A stretch of 64,000 bases of DNA from Clavaria fumosa. Its lineage: Eukaryota > Basidiomycota > Agaricomycetes > Agaricales > Clavariaceae. Position 1 is the first letter of the stretch. Every line of letters begins with the position of its first letter. This document shows, piece after piece, positions 21,447-38,400 of the stretch. The position numbers and the translations under genes were made by a program. The stretch covers positions 4,278,001-4,342,000 of the forward strand of contig OX637794.1 in assembly GCA_951802425.1 (NCBI GenBank). The letters run 5' to 3'. The notes beneath the pieces are model-generated. The model was not told where the DNA came from and did no database searches. It saw only the letters and a program-made list of their open reading frames with translations.

Positions 21447-23756
21447 TCAACGCCACCGATCTCGGGGTGCGGTATCTGTTGACAAAGGCGAGACGGTGGG
21501 CACAAACTGCAACAAAAACAACGGCCAAGATATGCTTACATCTAGGTCAGGATCAGCCGTCGGCACAACCTCCAATCCAGTCAGGTTGAACTCGGTCGAC
21601 ACATCTTCCAAGGTCGCAGCGCTTAGCTCCATCGACAACCTCATGATATCTGTATCGTCCACTGTGTACGGTTGTGGAGGAGGGCGATTAACCTCCTTGA
21701 AACCTTCGGGAAGGCGACCGCCCGGGGCATTCTTCAACGCCTTTTCTTTCAAGATTTCCCATTGGTGATACCGCTCCACAGCATGCTGCTGTTCTCTGTA
21801 GCGAATGGGCCAGTGAATCTTACGCTGTGTCCAGGCACACGGATGGTACATACTGCGCTTTACGTTGTTTATACTGTTGCATCGCCTCGTGAAAGAGGTC
21901 GGGACTGAGCTCCATGAACAACCTTAATGCATGGTACACCATCGCATGTATGGTTCTACAGAAACAGGATCAACACAACGAGCAACAGGTAATGCGATCC
22001 GAAAGCAAGCTCACCTGTTCCAATGAAACTTTGCATTGGTGTACAGGGCCGGAAACACGATCGGCAGAATGACGGACAGATTCTCTGCCATCAGGTTGAC
22101 AACATACCCATCGTGCCAGAACAACAACGCCCGTTCTGCCACCTGGAAGTGCTGGCTGTTGATACACCGCGCGACCTGGTGGAACACGGGAACCTGGATA
22201 TTCGGGAACAACACAGGATCGGTGACTTCTAGTATTTCTTCCACCTCGTTCAGAAACATGACCTCCTTCGTCGAATTGACCTTGGGCCAATACTTCAGCA
22301 AGCCCGACATTATATCCACCACCAGAGAAGGTTCCTTCTCCAGGAACTGCACCACGCAGTACGCCAGCTGCGGATGATAAAGCGCTAGACTCTTGACTTT
22401 GTGTAATGGAATCAAAACCCGACATAGGAAGACCTTGTGTTCGGGTTTGAGCGGTAGCGTAAATCCATTGATGATAGAGCCTAGAATCTCGAGGAGCTCT
22501 GAGATTCCATTGTGTCGCTCTGTTTCATAAATGAAGTGGAAGAAAATGTTGTTGACGGAGCGTCGGATGAAGGAGCGGAGGTGTAGGAATTTGCCATAGA
22601 TGCGATGCAGAGTTGTCTTGAGGAAATCACGCTCCCTCGGGTCTTCCGAGTCGAATAGCTCGAGTAGATTGAGCACAAAGGACTGATCGACGTATTTCTT
22701 GGCGATATTAGGGTTGAAATCGGGGTGCTCTATGAAACGGAGGAAGAATTCATAAACGATTTGCAGGTGAGGCCACGCCAGCTCCATTACTGGCTCATCC
22801 TCTTCTGGGTCGAACGCGTCACCTGTCGGGTTGACCGGCGGGGGTATTGAGCGAAAAAGATTGGTGGCAAACTAGATTTTTCATTTAGCCATGTGACGAG
22901 AATGGAGTTACAGAAACAAAACCGCACCATGCTGACCACCTCAGGGTATAAGTGGTCTGTGATGATGTCGCGGTACGTTGTGATATACTCGAGCATCTCG
23001 TGTAGAGTCTGAGCTTTGATTTGTTTCCCTTTTAGCTCCGCGCTGGCGTCGTTGAAGTCGAATAGGACGCGACACTGATGAAGCTTTTGAATGAATAAAT
23101 ATGGACGTTCACTTGCTGGAATTTCTGTAAATGACGCGGTCAGAATGGGCATCTCACAATTCAACCTCGAGAGGGACCGAACCCATAAAGGGAGGCAAGC
23201 GCTGAATATCCACTTTCTCGGTGACGACAAACCGACTACTTCTCTGCTTCCGTGGAGTTTTACCGACAATCGGGATCGTATCTTTGGGGGCAGCACGAAG
23301 ACGAGAATTTGCGATGGCGCGGGGAGGGGTAGGCCCCGTAAGCGCGTTGTCGGGACCGACTGGCCGACGGTCTGCTGCGTTGAACGGGCGTGCTGGACGA
23401 GACGACTCCGAGGAAGTGTCGGGGCTAACAACGACTATGGGTGGAGCCGGAGATCCATTCTCGACGGTGTTTTGGCGGCGATCAGCAGAAGCGGAAGAGG
23501 ATACGGATGCGGAAGACGATGATGAAAAACGGGAAACTAATGTATTTTGAGAGGATGAAGCGGTGCCACTTGAATTGGAGTAGGGCGGAGTAGGCTGTTG
23601 AGGAGGCTTAGGAGGGGGAGGAGGAGGAGCTTGCTGAGTTTGTTGGAATTTTTTTTGGCCGTTCTTGACACCCTATGTGTGGATGAGGTTACGCGATCGA
23701 GCATGAAGAATGGATGACAATCCAATTACCAGCAGCCTGCCCTTGAGGTTCTTCAT
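21447..23756 (-). CDS. RTS1: Protein phosphatase 2A B56-type regulatory subunit
   Basis: The protein starts MKNLKGRLL (exon 1, 23756-23730), followed by a Gln/Pro/Ser-rich region ([18 protein letters not shown]). From about 23300 the conserved B56 core begins: [27 protein letters not shown], then the large exon 22787-22011 with [71 protein letters not shown] and [10 protein letters not shown]. It continues [20 protein letters not shown] in a further exon near 21940. These HEAT-like repeats recruit short LxxIxE clients to PP2A; Rts1 acts in mitosis, septation and stress. Introns near 23140-23100, 22940-22870, 22010-21955 and 21850-21790 are inferred. The intron near 23140 has two possible phases that I could not decide between. 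The C-terminal tail is divergent. Confidence 0.93.
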
Positions 23757-24248
23757 GATAAAGGGTCTAAAACGACGACGACGACAGAGATGGGATCACT
23801 CGACGACTTTCGGCACGACGACGAACGGTAGCACTAGCCTTGTGCGAGGATCGATGACTGACTCACCAGTCAGTCGAGGAAGAAACGATGATTGACAGAG
23901 AGGCACTAGTCCGTGGTACCAAGCGTGACCAGTGTGTGACCTGGCATTTGAGAGGTAAGAGAATTACTGTAGAAAAATGCTGCTGTGTACTGTACTGTAT
24001 TGTACTGCATTTTATCTATCACAGCCTATTCGCCATCAAATACACGCATAGTAACCGAGTGCAATAATGATTTTCCATCGCACAGGTGCAAGAGCTCGAA
24101 CACGTTACGAGTCTCTTTGGCCCTGCCTTGTTTCGACCATCCGCGTGACTTTTTCCCACTCTCTGCATTTTTGGTTGGTGCATTTTCTGCCCAGGTTCAG
24201 CGCCCGTGTTCTTTTCCCGTCGACTCCGGGTTCCTCCTCCTTGCTACA
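23757..24248. promoter_or_regulatory. Divergent promoter, B56 subunit / RG-polyQ protein
   Basis: About 490 bases separate the two start codons. A run of gacgac triplets lies near 23772-23790 and an actgt-rich stretch near 23986-24006. No clear TATA box is assignable and no small gene is convincing. Confidence 0.4.
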
Positions 24249-25859
24249 ATGGCTGGTAAGCCATCTTCCTCTATTAAGCAACGAGCGAGCTAATTAAACC
24301 GTATTTTACAGCCATTTATGCAGTCTACACTTCGCCAACTCACCCACCGATACCCAACCATCTACCTACCCTGATTGTTACTCCCCATGGTCAGTCACCA
24401 TCTTATCTGGATGCTCTATGGCTGACCATCTTATCAGGTCAACCTACTAACATCCTGTACTCCTATCTGCACACCAATTATGTACTTTTCTCATCACGCT
24501 TTGCCCCGCCTTTCGCTGCTGACCAGAATCGTTTCAAGAACGCCGAAAACTACCTGCTCACGCCGTCACCACAAGGCGACTTATGCGTCGCCAAAATGTT
24601 CCCTCCTCGCCGTGACGGTGGCGGAAAGGCGTCCGCCTCAGACCCAGGCCATTCGTCCCCATCATCTCGAGTCGTCCGTTGCGAAGCGTCTCGGAACCTG
24701 AAATGGTCCATCGCCAACACGGGTGTCATCTCTCCTATCTATAAACTCTCCCTGCCATCCCCAGACTCTCCAGATCTTCCGCTTTTCCTCATATCCAAGC
24801 CTAATCCCAACGCTGCATTTTGGAGTATGTTCTACTTCGCCTACGCAGGGCACAATATACCACCCAAGCGCATCGAGTTTGGCAAGATTCAGAAGAACCC
24901 CCCGGGCCCTGGAGGCGGCGGAACAAGGATCACAATCACTGGCAAGACACCAGAAGAGAAAGCTGTCTGGCAAACCTTAGGAGAAGGCAACGAAGACTGT
25001 GTGGAGTGGGTCGTGCTTTGCGCCGCGCTGAACCTCCTCGAGTACGCCAAGCACCTCCATCACCACTGTCGCTCTCTCTTGACAATATTTCTATTTCTAC
25101 AGCGACGAGATCATCAAAGCAGCCGAGAAGAACGCGCTCAATTCCCCGAGGTCTGCCCCCGGCCCCGGCTCAGCACCAGGGCAAGGACAGGGACAAGGCT
25201 CCGGCCGCGGTGCCCCAGTCGGCCTGCGCGACACCGGCCCCGTCCCCTCTGCAGGGCGCGGCGGTCCTTCCCCTCCTATAGGACGTGGGGGCCCTCCCCC
25301 CGGCGCCCCTTCCGCAGGACGTGGTGGCCCTCCTCCAGGCGCACTCCCAGCAGGACGCGGTGGCCCGCCCGCCGCAAGCCGCGGCGGCGTTCTCCCACCC
25401 GGCCCCGTCCCGCCCGTAGGACGTGCCGGCCCGGCCCCCGTCATCGGCGGGCCCGGCCCCGGGGCGCCCCCGCCCAACCTCGGCGTGGGTCTGCGCGACT
25501 CTGGCCCCGTCATGCCTGCGGGACGCGGTGGGCCAGGCTTCGGGCGCGGGTACCCGCAGCCGCCCGGCCAGCCTGTGCCTATGGGCGGTCCTGGGATGCC
25601 GAATCCCAACTACTACCAGCAGCAGGGTGTCTATATGCCTGTTATGGGAAGAGGCCAGCCTTCGCTGGCTGGTCGGCCGACGGGGATGCCGATGCCGATG
25701 CCTGCGCCACAGCAAGCACCGATGCTGCAACCGCAGCAGCAGCAGCAGCAGTTACAACAGTTGCAGCAACAGCAGCAACAGCAGCAGCTACAGCAGCTAC
25801 AGCAGCTACAGCAGCAGCAGCAGCAGCCACAGCAGCAGCAGGCCGGACGCCGATTCTAG
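24249..25859 (+). CDS. Unrecognised protein with globular N-terminus and RG/PQ-rich polyQ tail
   Basis: Exons 24249-24255 (7 bases), 24312-24389, 24438-25041 and 25103-25859 join exactly in frame to 481 residues. The N-terminal about 255 residues look folded: AIYAVYTSPTHPP, LYSYLHTNYVLF, NLKWSIANTGV, FWSMFYFAYAGHNI, and an acidic helix NEDCVEWVVLCAALNLLDD. I do not recognise the family. The rest is low complexity, with many GRGGP repeats that resemble RGG boxes, then a polyglutamine block coded at about 25727-25845. Such tails are common in RNA-granule proteins, so an RNA-binding or condensate role is possible but not shown. Upstream lies the divergent B56 gene, downstream the convergent citrate synthase gene. 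Confidence 0.75.
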
Positions 25860-26215
25860 CTCGATACGGTATTGTTAGTTGTAGTATAATTATTGATTCT
25901 TCGTTCCTTTGTTCTCCGCTTCTGCGGCCAGACGACGTGCTGTACAAATCTCGGACTCCACGGAATCTTTTCATTCCTCCTATTTAAGATTCCATGTTTG
26001 TACGATGGTGGTTCGAGAAATATCGATGCATTCCGCTGTTCCGCCTTCGTGTAATGGTATCTACAGCGGCTATCACGCGGGAAAAGCATATATTGAGCTA
26101 GTCTATGTAAGGTACGTAGTTCATGTAACGGCTTTAGGCCTTGATGAGACGTTCGAGAGCGTCCATCGAAAGTGCTGATAATATCGAACGTCAGAATCAG
26201 AACAAGAATAAGCAT

Positions 26216-28425
26216 CTATGCCTCACATTTTGGCCTCTCGAGGGGCAGTCCGAGAGCTAAATCAGAGCGTCAATAAGCGGTAAGTACCGTGGACGATGGG
26301 TACTCACCGCGCGCCCACACAAGCTGAGTCAAGGCGCCCAGAGCTAAAAGCTATTAGAGAACGACCAAGACAAGATAGCAGATAGCATACCTCTAGAAAC
26401 ACCGAAAATCACGGTGTAATACTACAAAAAGGCGTTAATATGTGAATCAATGCACTCAGGCTATTGAATACCTTAAACTCGGTGAGTCCATAGTGATATA
26501 ACACGCAACCTGTGCAAAGAATGCTCAGTGGAGTAAAAAATAAGTGAAACGCAAAAAATTACCCGAAGCAGCGTCGACATTGGGCCAAGGATTATTGGTC
26601 TGACAACAGTTAGCCCGCAGCCCCTCAATGCGAAGATAGTGATCACCTTTCCATGCTCCTTCAAGACAGCCGGAGCCACTTCGAACGTCTTGTCAAGGGA
26701 AATAAGCATCAAATATATCAAGCATACAATTGAAGATGCTTACCTTCTTAACGAGTTTGATGATGGGCGCATTGGCCAGCTCGGGTCGAGAATCACAGAA
26801 CTGTTGAAGTGCAATGAAACGGGGGTCTGGGTTTCTCAGCACACCGTGACCATATCTTATAATGGTTCACACATTCGTCAAAACCATGAAAAGAGGCTCG
26901 GACATACCCCGGCACAACTTGACCGTTTTTCAAAGTTTTCCAAAGATACTCTTTGATCTGGTCATGTGACACTGCGTCACCGACTTCCTTCTGCATGTTC
27001 AGTTGCCACCGAAGTACTTCTTGATTTGCAAGGCTGCAGGTGTGGTTAGGGTATGCTAAATCGAGGGTGTAGAATTAGGCCTTACCCATGAAGAGGCCCC
27101 GCGAGGGCATATAGTGAAGCAGCATACGAAATGAATGGATCGGACAGAGTCGAGTTGACAAGATCTGTGTCGCAAGGCTGAATAGGCGAAGGAAGAATAG
27201 TTGGAATATACACGTACGAGCGGTATGTGCTGATGCGTTTCCACCCTCGTGGTCACTATGGATTGCGATGTATAGACGGAGGTACTCTGTCATGTCCTTG
27301 TTCCCCCCATAGCCAAGCATGTTCGAATAGTTGCCTGCGACAAGAAATCAGAATGAATGCCGCAATGTGTAGGATCATGGATTAGCCCGACCAACGAGGT
27401 CCAAATTCTTGTCTATTGGGGACATGGTTTTCCCGGGGTGATATGCATTACGGTAGATCCTTGCAGCGAGAGCGGGAAGCCGAGCAATGAGATTGAGCGT
27501 GTCGTCCAGTGTATGCGTCCAATATTCGCTTTTCTTCGCTCCCTTTTCATAGGCGGCTGCAAAGGCACTGTCATGGTTCATGGCCGCCACACCTATCCCA
27601 AGCTGCGTCATGGGATGCAAAGTACGGGGCAGGCTAGAAAAGACGCATAAGCGGGGACACAGCGCGGCGAGTCAGTCAGACGCTCACCCGTCGATGATGG
27701 CTTCTACATGCGAAGGAAGTTCACCCTTCTCGGCGAGTTCTCGCGATAATTGACGGCTCTCTTCCGGTGTGGGGACACGGCCTGTAAGCAGGAGCCAAAG
27801 CATGCTTTCTGCTGTCATTTCTGTACCTCCCGGTGCGGGAGGCAATTGCTTTCGACAATCTGGTATAGAGAGCCCATGAAAACGTATGCCCTATGTGAGA
27901 GAGAATATTGGTGCTTTTGGAAGGAGATTGTGAAGACGCGAAAAAAAGATTACTTCGTTAGGATCAAGCACGGACGCCTCCCACAACATTGCCTTTAAAC
28001 CCCGCATCCCACCAATAATATTTTCAATCTGCAAACGCGCTTAAAATTTTGTGTTAAACGAGCGTGATGGTCAGAAAACCTTGATGTCGCCAACCACGGC
28101 TTGGCCATGTTCCGTTTTCTGGTTAATGGTCAAACGATACTCAAAGCCGACGATTACACGGTAACACGCACCAGTCTTTTGAGCTGTTCTTGCTTCAATG
28201 GGATTACTTCTTGAAGAGTTTCGCGAAGGCTCTGTCAAGCATTTCGACATTCAATAGGGCCAAATCATACGCGTATCAGTGATGTCACCCACCTTGGTAG
28301 AAGCTAAACGGCTTGAAACTAGGCGACCTGCCGATATTCTGGGCAGGGACCTCACGCACAAGGTATGTACCCCAAGCATTTTGAGAGCGGTCAAGAGATT
28401 GCACAGGTACAGAAAAAGTAAACAT
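26216..28425 (-). CDS. CIT1: Citrate synthase (mitochondrial type)
   Basis: At least ten short exons encode a citrate synthase, the first enzyme of the TCA cycle (acetyl-CoA plus oxaloacetate to citrate). Recognisable in order: [31 protein letters not shown] and [68 protein letters not shown], and [12 protein letters not shown] with the first catalytic histidine. The exon pair across 26900-26825 gives [16 protein letters not shown] with the second histidine, and [14 protein letters not shown] has the catalytic aspartate. It ends [11 protein letters not shown], stop at 26216-26218. The N-terminus is unclear: the ATG at 28425 gives [15 protein letters not shown], which is not a typical Arg-rich presequence, so the true first exon may differ. 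The last exons are only 31, 36 and 41 bases long. Confidence 0.9.
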
Positions 28426-29149
28426 GGCGCTCCTACTTATTAGCATAACTTTCCCACGTTTATGACCGAAAATGAATGGCGGCCTAACCCGATTTCGCAT
28501 TCAATATCGGAGACCCTTCGGGCCGGCTAGGAATAGACACGTCTGTTAACGCGCGGGTTTGCCCCGTTTGCATGCTGTACCGTAACATATGACGATAAAA
28601 GACCACGATGCTGCGCCTTAGCAGGACCAGAGAGTACATGTGCAACTTTTCACTCGCTTATCGGCAACCAATTGCTCCGAAAACCGCCCAACATGTCACA
28701 AGACGAACGCAAGAGATAAAAAGGCCAAAACCCCATTCGATTTCTTCGCGGACGTGCAAGATAGCTGAAGTGCTGGAACATGATGGTGTGAAACTCTGAG
28801 AGTCATCCACTGGAAAGCCAGGTGTGATCTACCAACGTATTCTGTACGATACGGTATGTCATCATATGTGCCGTGTTGCCCGTCTCAACCATATTATTAT
28901 ATTACAACAATTATTGACCAGCTTGTCTAACGATGCTGTTCTCGGGTCTGTCGTCATCTTCACGATTTACCAAGCTGATGCTCTCGATCTTCACATTCAC
29001 AATACGAACAGAATTCTGCCGTCACTGTGGCAGTGGCAACTTTTGGCTACGTGCACGTCACGTGGTAATAGAATTGTTCTCGGCTCTTCATATACTTGCG
29101 ACGTGGACTTCCTCTACCTCTGCCCTGCTCCGAGTCTGCGGCTACCTCA
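28426..29149. promoter_or_regulatory. Divergent promoter region, citrate synthase / SEC66
   Basis: About 720 bases without a convincing gene; open frames on the plus strand are short and unlike known proteins. A gcacgtcacgtgg phrase with a CACGTG core lies near 29050-29065, close to the SEC66 start. Part of this stretch may hold the real first exon of citrate synthase. Confidence 0.4.
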
Positions 29150-30052
29150 ATGACCTCTATACTTATCCCGGTCTTGTATGTCGTGGTCATCTTCGGCGGG
29201 TTGTATATCTTCAGTCACTTCTACAGGAAGCGTACTGCGGGTCGGTGTCTCCCCATCTGAAATCTCCCTTGTATCCAATGACGGTCACTCTTCGCAGCCA
29301 CCCGCATCGAGCCATATTTCACCTCTCACCCGGAGAGAGATACATACTTCACCCTTCTCCAAAGAACCGATCCGCCAACGCCAGACGTACTGCTCAAAAC
29401 GGCGCTCGTGCGTCGCGCTATGGCCGACGTGAATCGTGTCCTCCGGATCCGCGAAGACAAGCCGGCGCTACAGAACCTCCTCCAGAAGGGATCGATAGGC
29501 GACGATCTGTGGAACAGCATCCTGGCTGCCGAGAAAGAGCTTGAAGCGGAAATCCTCGATGTCGTCCAGGAAGCCAACTCCTACGTTGAGAATTGGGGAA
29601 CCCTGATCTTTCAGAATGCAAACGAGATCATCGCCAACGAGAAAATGCGGTCCATCTTCGAATCGACGCAGGGGGCTAAGGATCGAATTCGTACGTCTGA
29701 GAATGAAGATTCTTCGCGTCATGGAAACACAGGATCTCATGGCTGTTTCAGGACTTAAGTTTGACACTACTTCAGAATCATCCGCGCCACCGACTTCCAC
29801 TCTCACCCAAACGCCGATACCTGCCAAGCAAGGTCGCAGATCTCCCGCTCCGCCGGATGCATCTGTGACCAAACCCCGTACGAACGGCGCTGTATCCCCA
29901 CAGCTACCGGCTTCCACTAGCGCTGCTGCTGCCAATACGGCCTCTGCTAGCGATAGCGAAGTGAAAAAGGTCCGTAGGATTGTCCATTGTTCATTCTCTT
30001 CCCTCTTATCCGTCTATCACAGCCGAGCAAAAAGGGAAAGAAGCGCAAATAA
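29150..30052 (+). CDS. SEC66: Sec66/Sec71 subunit of the ER Sec63 translocation complex
   Basis: Exons 29150-29240, 29298-29690, 29752-29969 and 30023-30052 give 243 residues. The protein begins with a single membrane anchor (ILIPVLYVVVIFGGLYIF) followed by YRKRTA, a positive flank. The cytosolic domain has RIEPYFTSHPERDTYFTLL, PPTPDVLLKTALVRRAMADV, VLRIREDKPALQNLLQKGSI and LWNSILAAEKELEAEI, all typical of Sec66. A Pro/Thr/Ala-rich linker and a lysine-rich end (KPSKKGKKRK) follow. With Sec62, Sec63 and Sec72 it drives post-translational protein import into the ER. Upstream open frames in other phases over 28933-29544 are shadows. Confidence 0.92.
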
Positions 30053-30229
30053 TACCCATGCCTATGGACCTCGCTACCGCTCCTGTGTCGTAATTGTCAA
30101 ACTATTCTTATATTCAACGCCGGAGCGCACTCTGTGTGGACAGAATGTTCATGAAGGCAAATAATACACCGTTGACGTGGGCGAACAACAAATGAAGCGA
30201 GGGAAAGGATAAGAAACGAGAATCGTTCG

Positions 30230-34496
<4,267 letters not shown>

Positions 34497-35479
34497 GTGG
34501 TATTCTGAACGAGGGTGCGTAAGCTTGACGTTGACGAGGCTCCAAGGTTTACGCAGGAGAACGGATATTGCACCGACCTTGACGTAATATGTCAACAAAA
34601 CGGGAAACAGATGATGCAGACACCGAACGGTGTATTTATTGGATAGAGGAGGAGGATATTAGACGCTGAGGGCCAACGCCAGTGGCAGGCGAGTCAAGCG
34701 AGGGCTTTTGAGCTCAACATCGATTTGAGGCATGCACAGCCAGCTTAGTCACGCGAAGAGCGCACGGCTGCGCTTCAAGTTTTCATTCACCATCCACTTT
34801 TCTCTGAATTATCTCGCGATAAGTCTGCCGTTATACGAGCGTTAGGACTCCGAGTTTCTGTTTCTCGAATTCCACCACTTATCCGCACCCCACACAATCC
34901 TTAAATTGTCTCGACAGGGCTGACATACTGTCACCATCAGCTTCTTTGCTGTTCTACCGTCGATAATGAGTCAAAATTGTGTAAAATCAATGCCCCTGCA
35001 GGACCGTTGGCTGACTGGCATCGTGTTGGTGTTCATGTCGGTCAATTTGTTGGGGTGCAGCCTGGGCAGAAGGGGTACTACTGGTCATTTCTAGCAGGTA
35101 CTCTGACTGCACACTTTTGGCATACATACGCCATCATGTACGGCAGTAAAAAACGATTTTAAAAAAACAAGTGCCCGTTTCTTTTGAAGTGAACCTTTGC
35201 AGTAAAAAAACAATAGCGGTAGGTGGTCATGCGTCTAAGCTCTGTTGTAGTAGAATAACTGAATGCGGTCCCGGTCGGTCCTTGCAAGGTATCACAAAGG
35301 GCCATTGATGGGCAGGAAATGGTCTTTTGCAGTGTAACATCACCGAAATGGAAACGCGTTCTGCGAATAACAGCAGGAGATTTGGACCATCCGTCTCGCC
35401 TCATGTCGACAGGGCGTTTACGAGAGTCTCTCTCCTTTCATCCACCTTTCGAGACCGCAAGTATTCCTGCGACTGAGAC
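34497..35479. other. Long intergenic region without a clear gene
   Basis: Nearly 1 kb separates the divergent UBP15 and disordered-protein genes. Only short open frames occur (for instance 34977-35162) and none resembles a known protein. An A-rich stretch lies at 35149-35170. It probably holds the promoters and 5' untranslated regions of both genes. Confidence 0.45.
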
Positions 35480-38400
35480 GTGTTCAAGCCGGGACCAGCG
35501 TCGGTCTACCGTCCTCCCTCGCATTTCCCTACATGGGTACTCGCAATGTTCAAGGCGAAACGAGCGCTTCGCTTGCCTATTCGCAAACAGACCGCAGGTT
35601 GCCCCAATCGGACTCCGAGCGTCGTCGCCATAAAACGAGGGCTGGTCAGACCTCAAGGCATGAACACGCTCAAACCTCCGGAGCATATCCTGGTGTATAT
35701 TATCCCCAGAACCGCGACTACCGTCCGGACCCATATCCACCCTCACAGCATGCCGCCTACTCGTACCCACGCGTCCCTGCTCCACCAGTTGACAAACCTC
35801 CCACCTCTAGGCAATATCCCGTCCCCCAGGCTCCTCCTGCACCGAGCATTGGGCAAGTCCCCCCGAACTTGTACGCATCAGCTTCCTCGCGTTCCCACCG
35901 ACACAAGCCAGCAACTACACCTTCCCACTCGCACGAACATGCGTCCAGATATCATCCCTCTGCTGACCCTAGATTGCACCCGGCCTATGCAACAACCTCC
36001 GCTGCTGAAAATTCCCGTGTACCACTTTTGAGTAACTATACTCAGCAACCAAGTATGTACACTAAGTCTTCGTTCATGGGTCCCACGAATCAAAACGCAT
36101 ATTCCATGCAGCGCCTGAGTTTTGGGTACCCCCGTCTACAGAAGCACAACGACATCGACAGAAACATGACTGGCACCGAGAGCGGGGTGCTAGTGATTCT
36201 GAAGGGCCCAAGGAGACTACTCAACAGAAAGCGAGGGAGGACAGACACAGGCGCAGAGTGACCCTCGAAACAGCTCCAGTGGCTGCAGAACAGAAAGCTG
36301 TGCTTGAGAACCGAGTAGGAAGAGAAGCAGAAAAGGACATGGTTCAATCCTCCAGATCTTATGCCAAGCAGGAGTTAGGGCGCCCTGACCGTCATGGCGA
36401 ACAGCGCTTTCATCACGGTGAAGATCGAAGGCTGGACAAGGGTGAGCAGTCTCCACCTGGTGAACAGGTCAAGGTTTCTCCAACGCTCCGACGTTTGGGA
36501 TCATTCCTGGACGACCCCGAAAGCTCTGACAGCGCTCGCAAAAAGCCGCCAACAGCGCACGGTCATCGGCGTGACCGGAGCGATCGCAGTAGTCGTTCTC
36601 GACCTCCGTCAATGGCGAGTCCCTGCTTCGCCTCGCAGATCTCGCAACGGTGCCTGACCAACTTCTGTTTCAGCAGGCGCAGCAGCAGCAGGCTGGTGAT
36701 AGCTATCAGTCCTTGCATTCGCTTCCCATGGAAGGAAACAATACCAATACCAACGCAATCGTTCCTGACGAGTTTGCGAAAGCACCAGGATCACGACAAC
36801 CACCTCCGACTCAAGCAATGCCCGCGTACCATGTTCCTAAAGACTTGAAACCAGCCAAGTCGCATCGCCATCACAATTCTCTTGCGTATACTGAAGCAAT
36901 ACTATCGGGGAGTGACACTGAGCGAGCTCGCAATGAGACTGTGAGTATTCGTTGTTGTATGCATATATGTCTCATTTTTGCTGTAGGTCTATCGCCCCAA
37001 ACGCTCTTCCCTTCGACAGAGAGCCCTAGAAGGCGCGCAGCTCGTCAGTGATCCCTCGTCGTCGAAGGCACCAACTAGGAAATCCGAGGACACTCGTGAG
37101 ATCCCGCTGTATCAGGGACATGAAACTGATGGCAAAGATGTAAGTATCCTTTGACTGTCCAGATTCCGGGTCTGGGTAGCTGAGGCTGTAATTCTTCCTA
37201 CTTAGATTAAACCCGGATCCCGTCAAAAAGAATCACCGATCTGGAAACCCCCAGACGCTAGAATTGAGGTTCCACCTCCGACTTCTGTACACAAAGCATT
37301 TGCATCGATTACCCAAGAGCAACATCCGTCCGCCAAGGCAGCGCCGCAGCTCGTTAGTATCCGTGCCGCGCAAGGCCCATCTTCTTCCCCAGAGATATCT
37401 GATGCATGGTATAAGACTACATCTTCGGCGCAGGCCGAAGGCTATAATCCGCAATCGTCGGCGGTACCCTCGAAAGCACACGTGCAGGAACGTCCTTTAC
37501 CGGTTGATCAGGGCCCGCTTGTGTACCCCAGTCAATCACAAGTCCAGCAGCTATCGGTGGCTTCCAAACTCGAACCACCTCGTGTTGCTGTTGCGGGTGA
37601 AGCTATCTATCGTGCTCCAGTAACAGCAGATGGGTTGCCCTCAAAACCCATACAATACGCATTACCCGTCCATTCAACCACTGCCCCTCCGACATCATCC
37701 CAAGTGCAACTCCTGACCAACCAGACTTCTCCCGTGCACATCAAGAGCAGGCAAGACCATGCCGGCGAGCTTCGCTCTTCCCAAGTTCCATCGTCTAAAC
37801 CAATCTCATCAACGACTAGTTACTTAAATCCCACGAGCAGAACGTCTGCACTCCAGACTGCCTCAACGGCAGCGAAGAAACATGAGGACATGCAGCCTTC
37901 TACATCCTCGAATCCTCCACAAAATGTGCCAGTGTCGCGTGAGGCGCAGCCACACCCGGTCAACCTCTCTGTGAGCACAGGGATTTCCACTGCGTATGGG
38001 TCAGTTTCCAACGATCGACCGATGCTTTCCCATGCCTCTGTGTTCGCTCAAAAACAGGCATCGTCTAATTCCGCTTCACGAGGTACGACTGATACTGTGG
38101 CTCAGAGCATAGCCCCTGGCGCTCTCCCTCGTTTAGGAACGGGATACCCCCATGCGACAACGTCATTACACGCGACGCGTCAAGAAGCTGACACGAGCGC
38201 TGTGCCCCGTGAGATTCCGGAGGACGGAAAGTCAGCGTTGCAACCACCACCTGCGGCTTCCTTCAGTCGATGTATTTCCACAGCAAGTGCTAACGCTTGG
38301 AGGCCTCCGCAGCCGCAGACGGTCTCAGTGAAGGCTGCATCTCAGCAAATCACTTCCAACGTCAAGATCGCGGTCCCCTACGTCGAAGAGTCTTCTGCTC

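Noticed and set aside
25727..25845. CAG microsatellite as a non-coding repeat
   Set aside because: It is in frame with a well-supported spliced gene and codes the polyglutamine tail.
28933..29544. Plus-strand 203-codon frame
   Set aside because: It overlaps SEC66 in another phase and contains no recognisable motif; SEC66 splicing explains the region better.
34977..35162. Small ORF of 61 codons between UBP15 and the disordered protein
   Set aside because: No similarity recognised, no splice or promoter context; likely chance.
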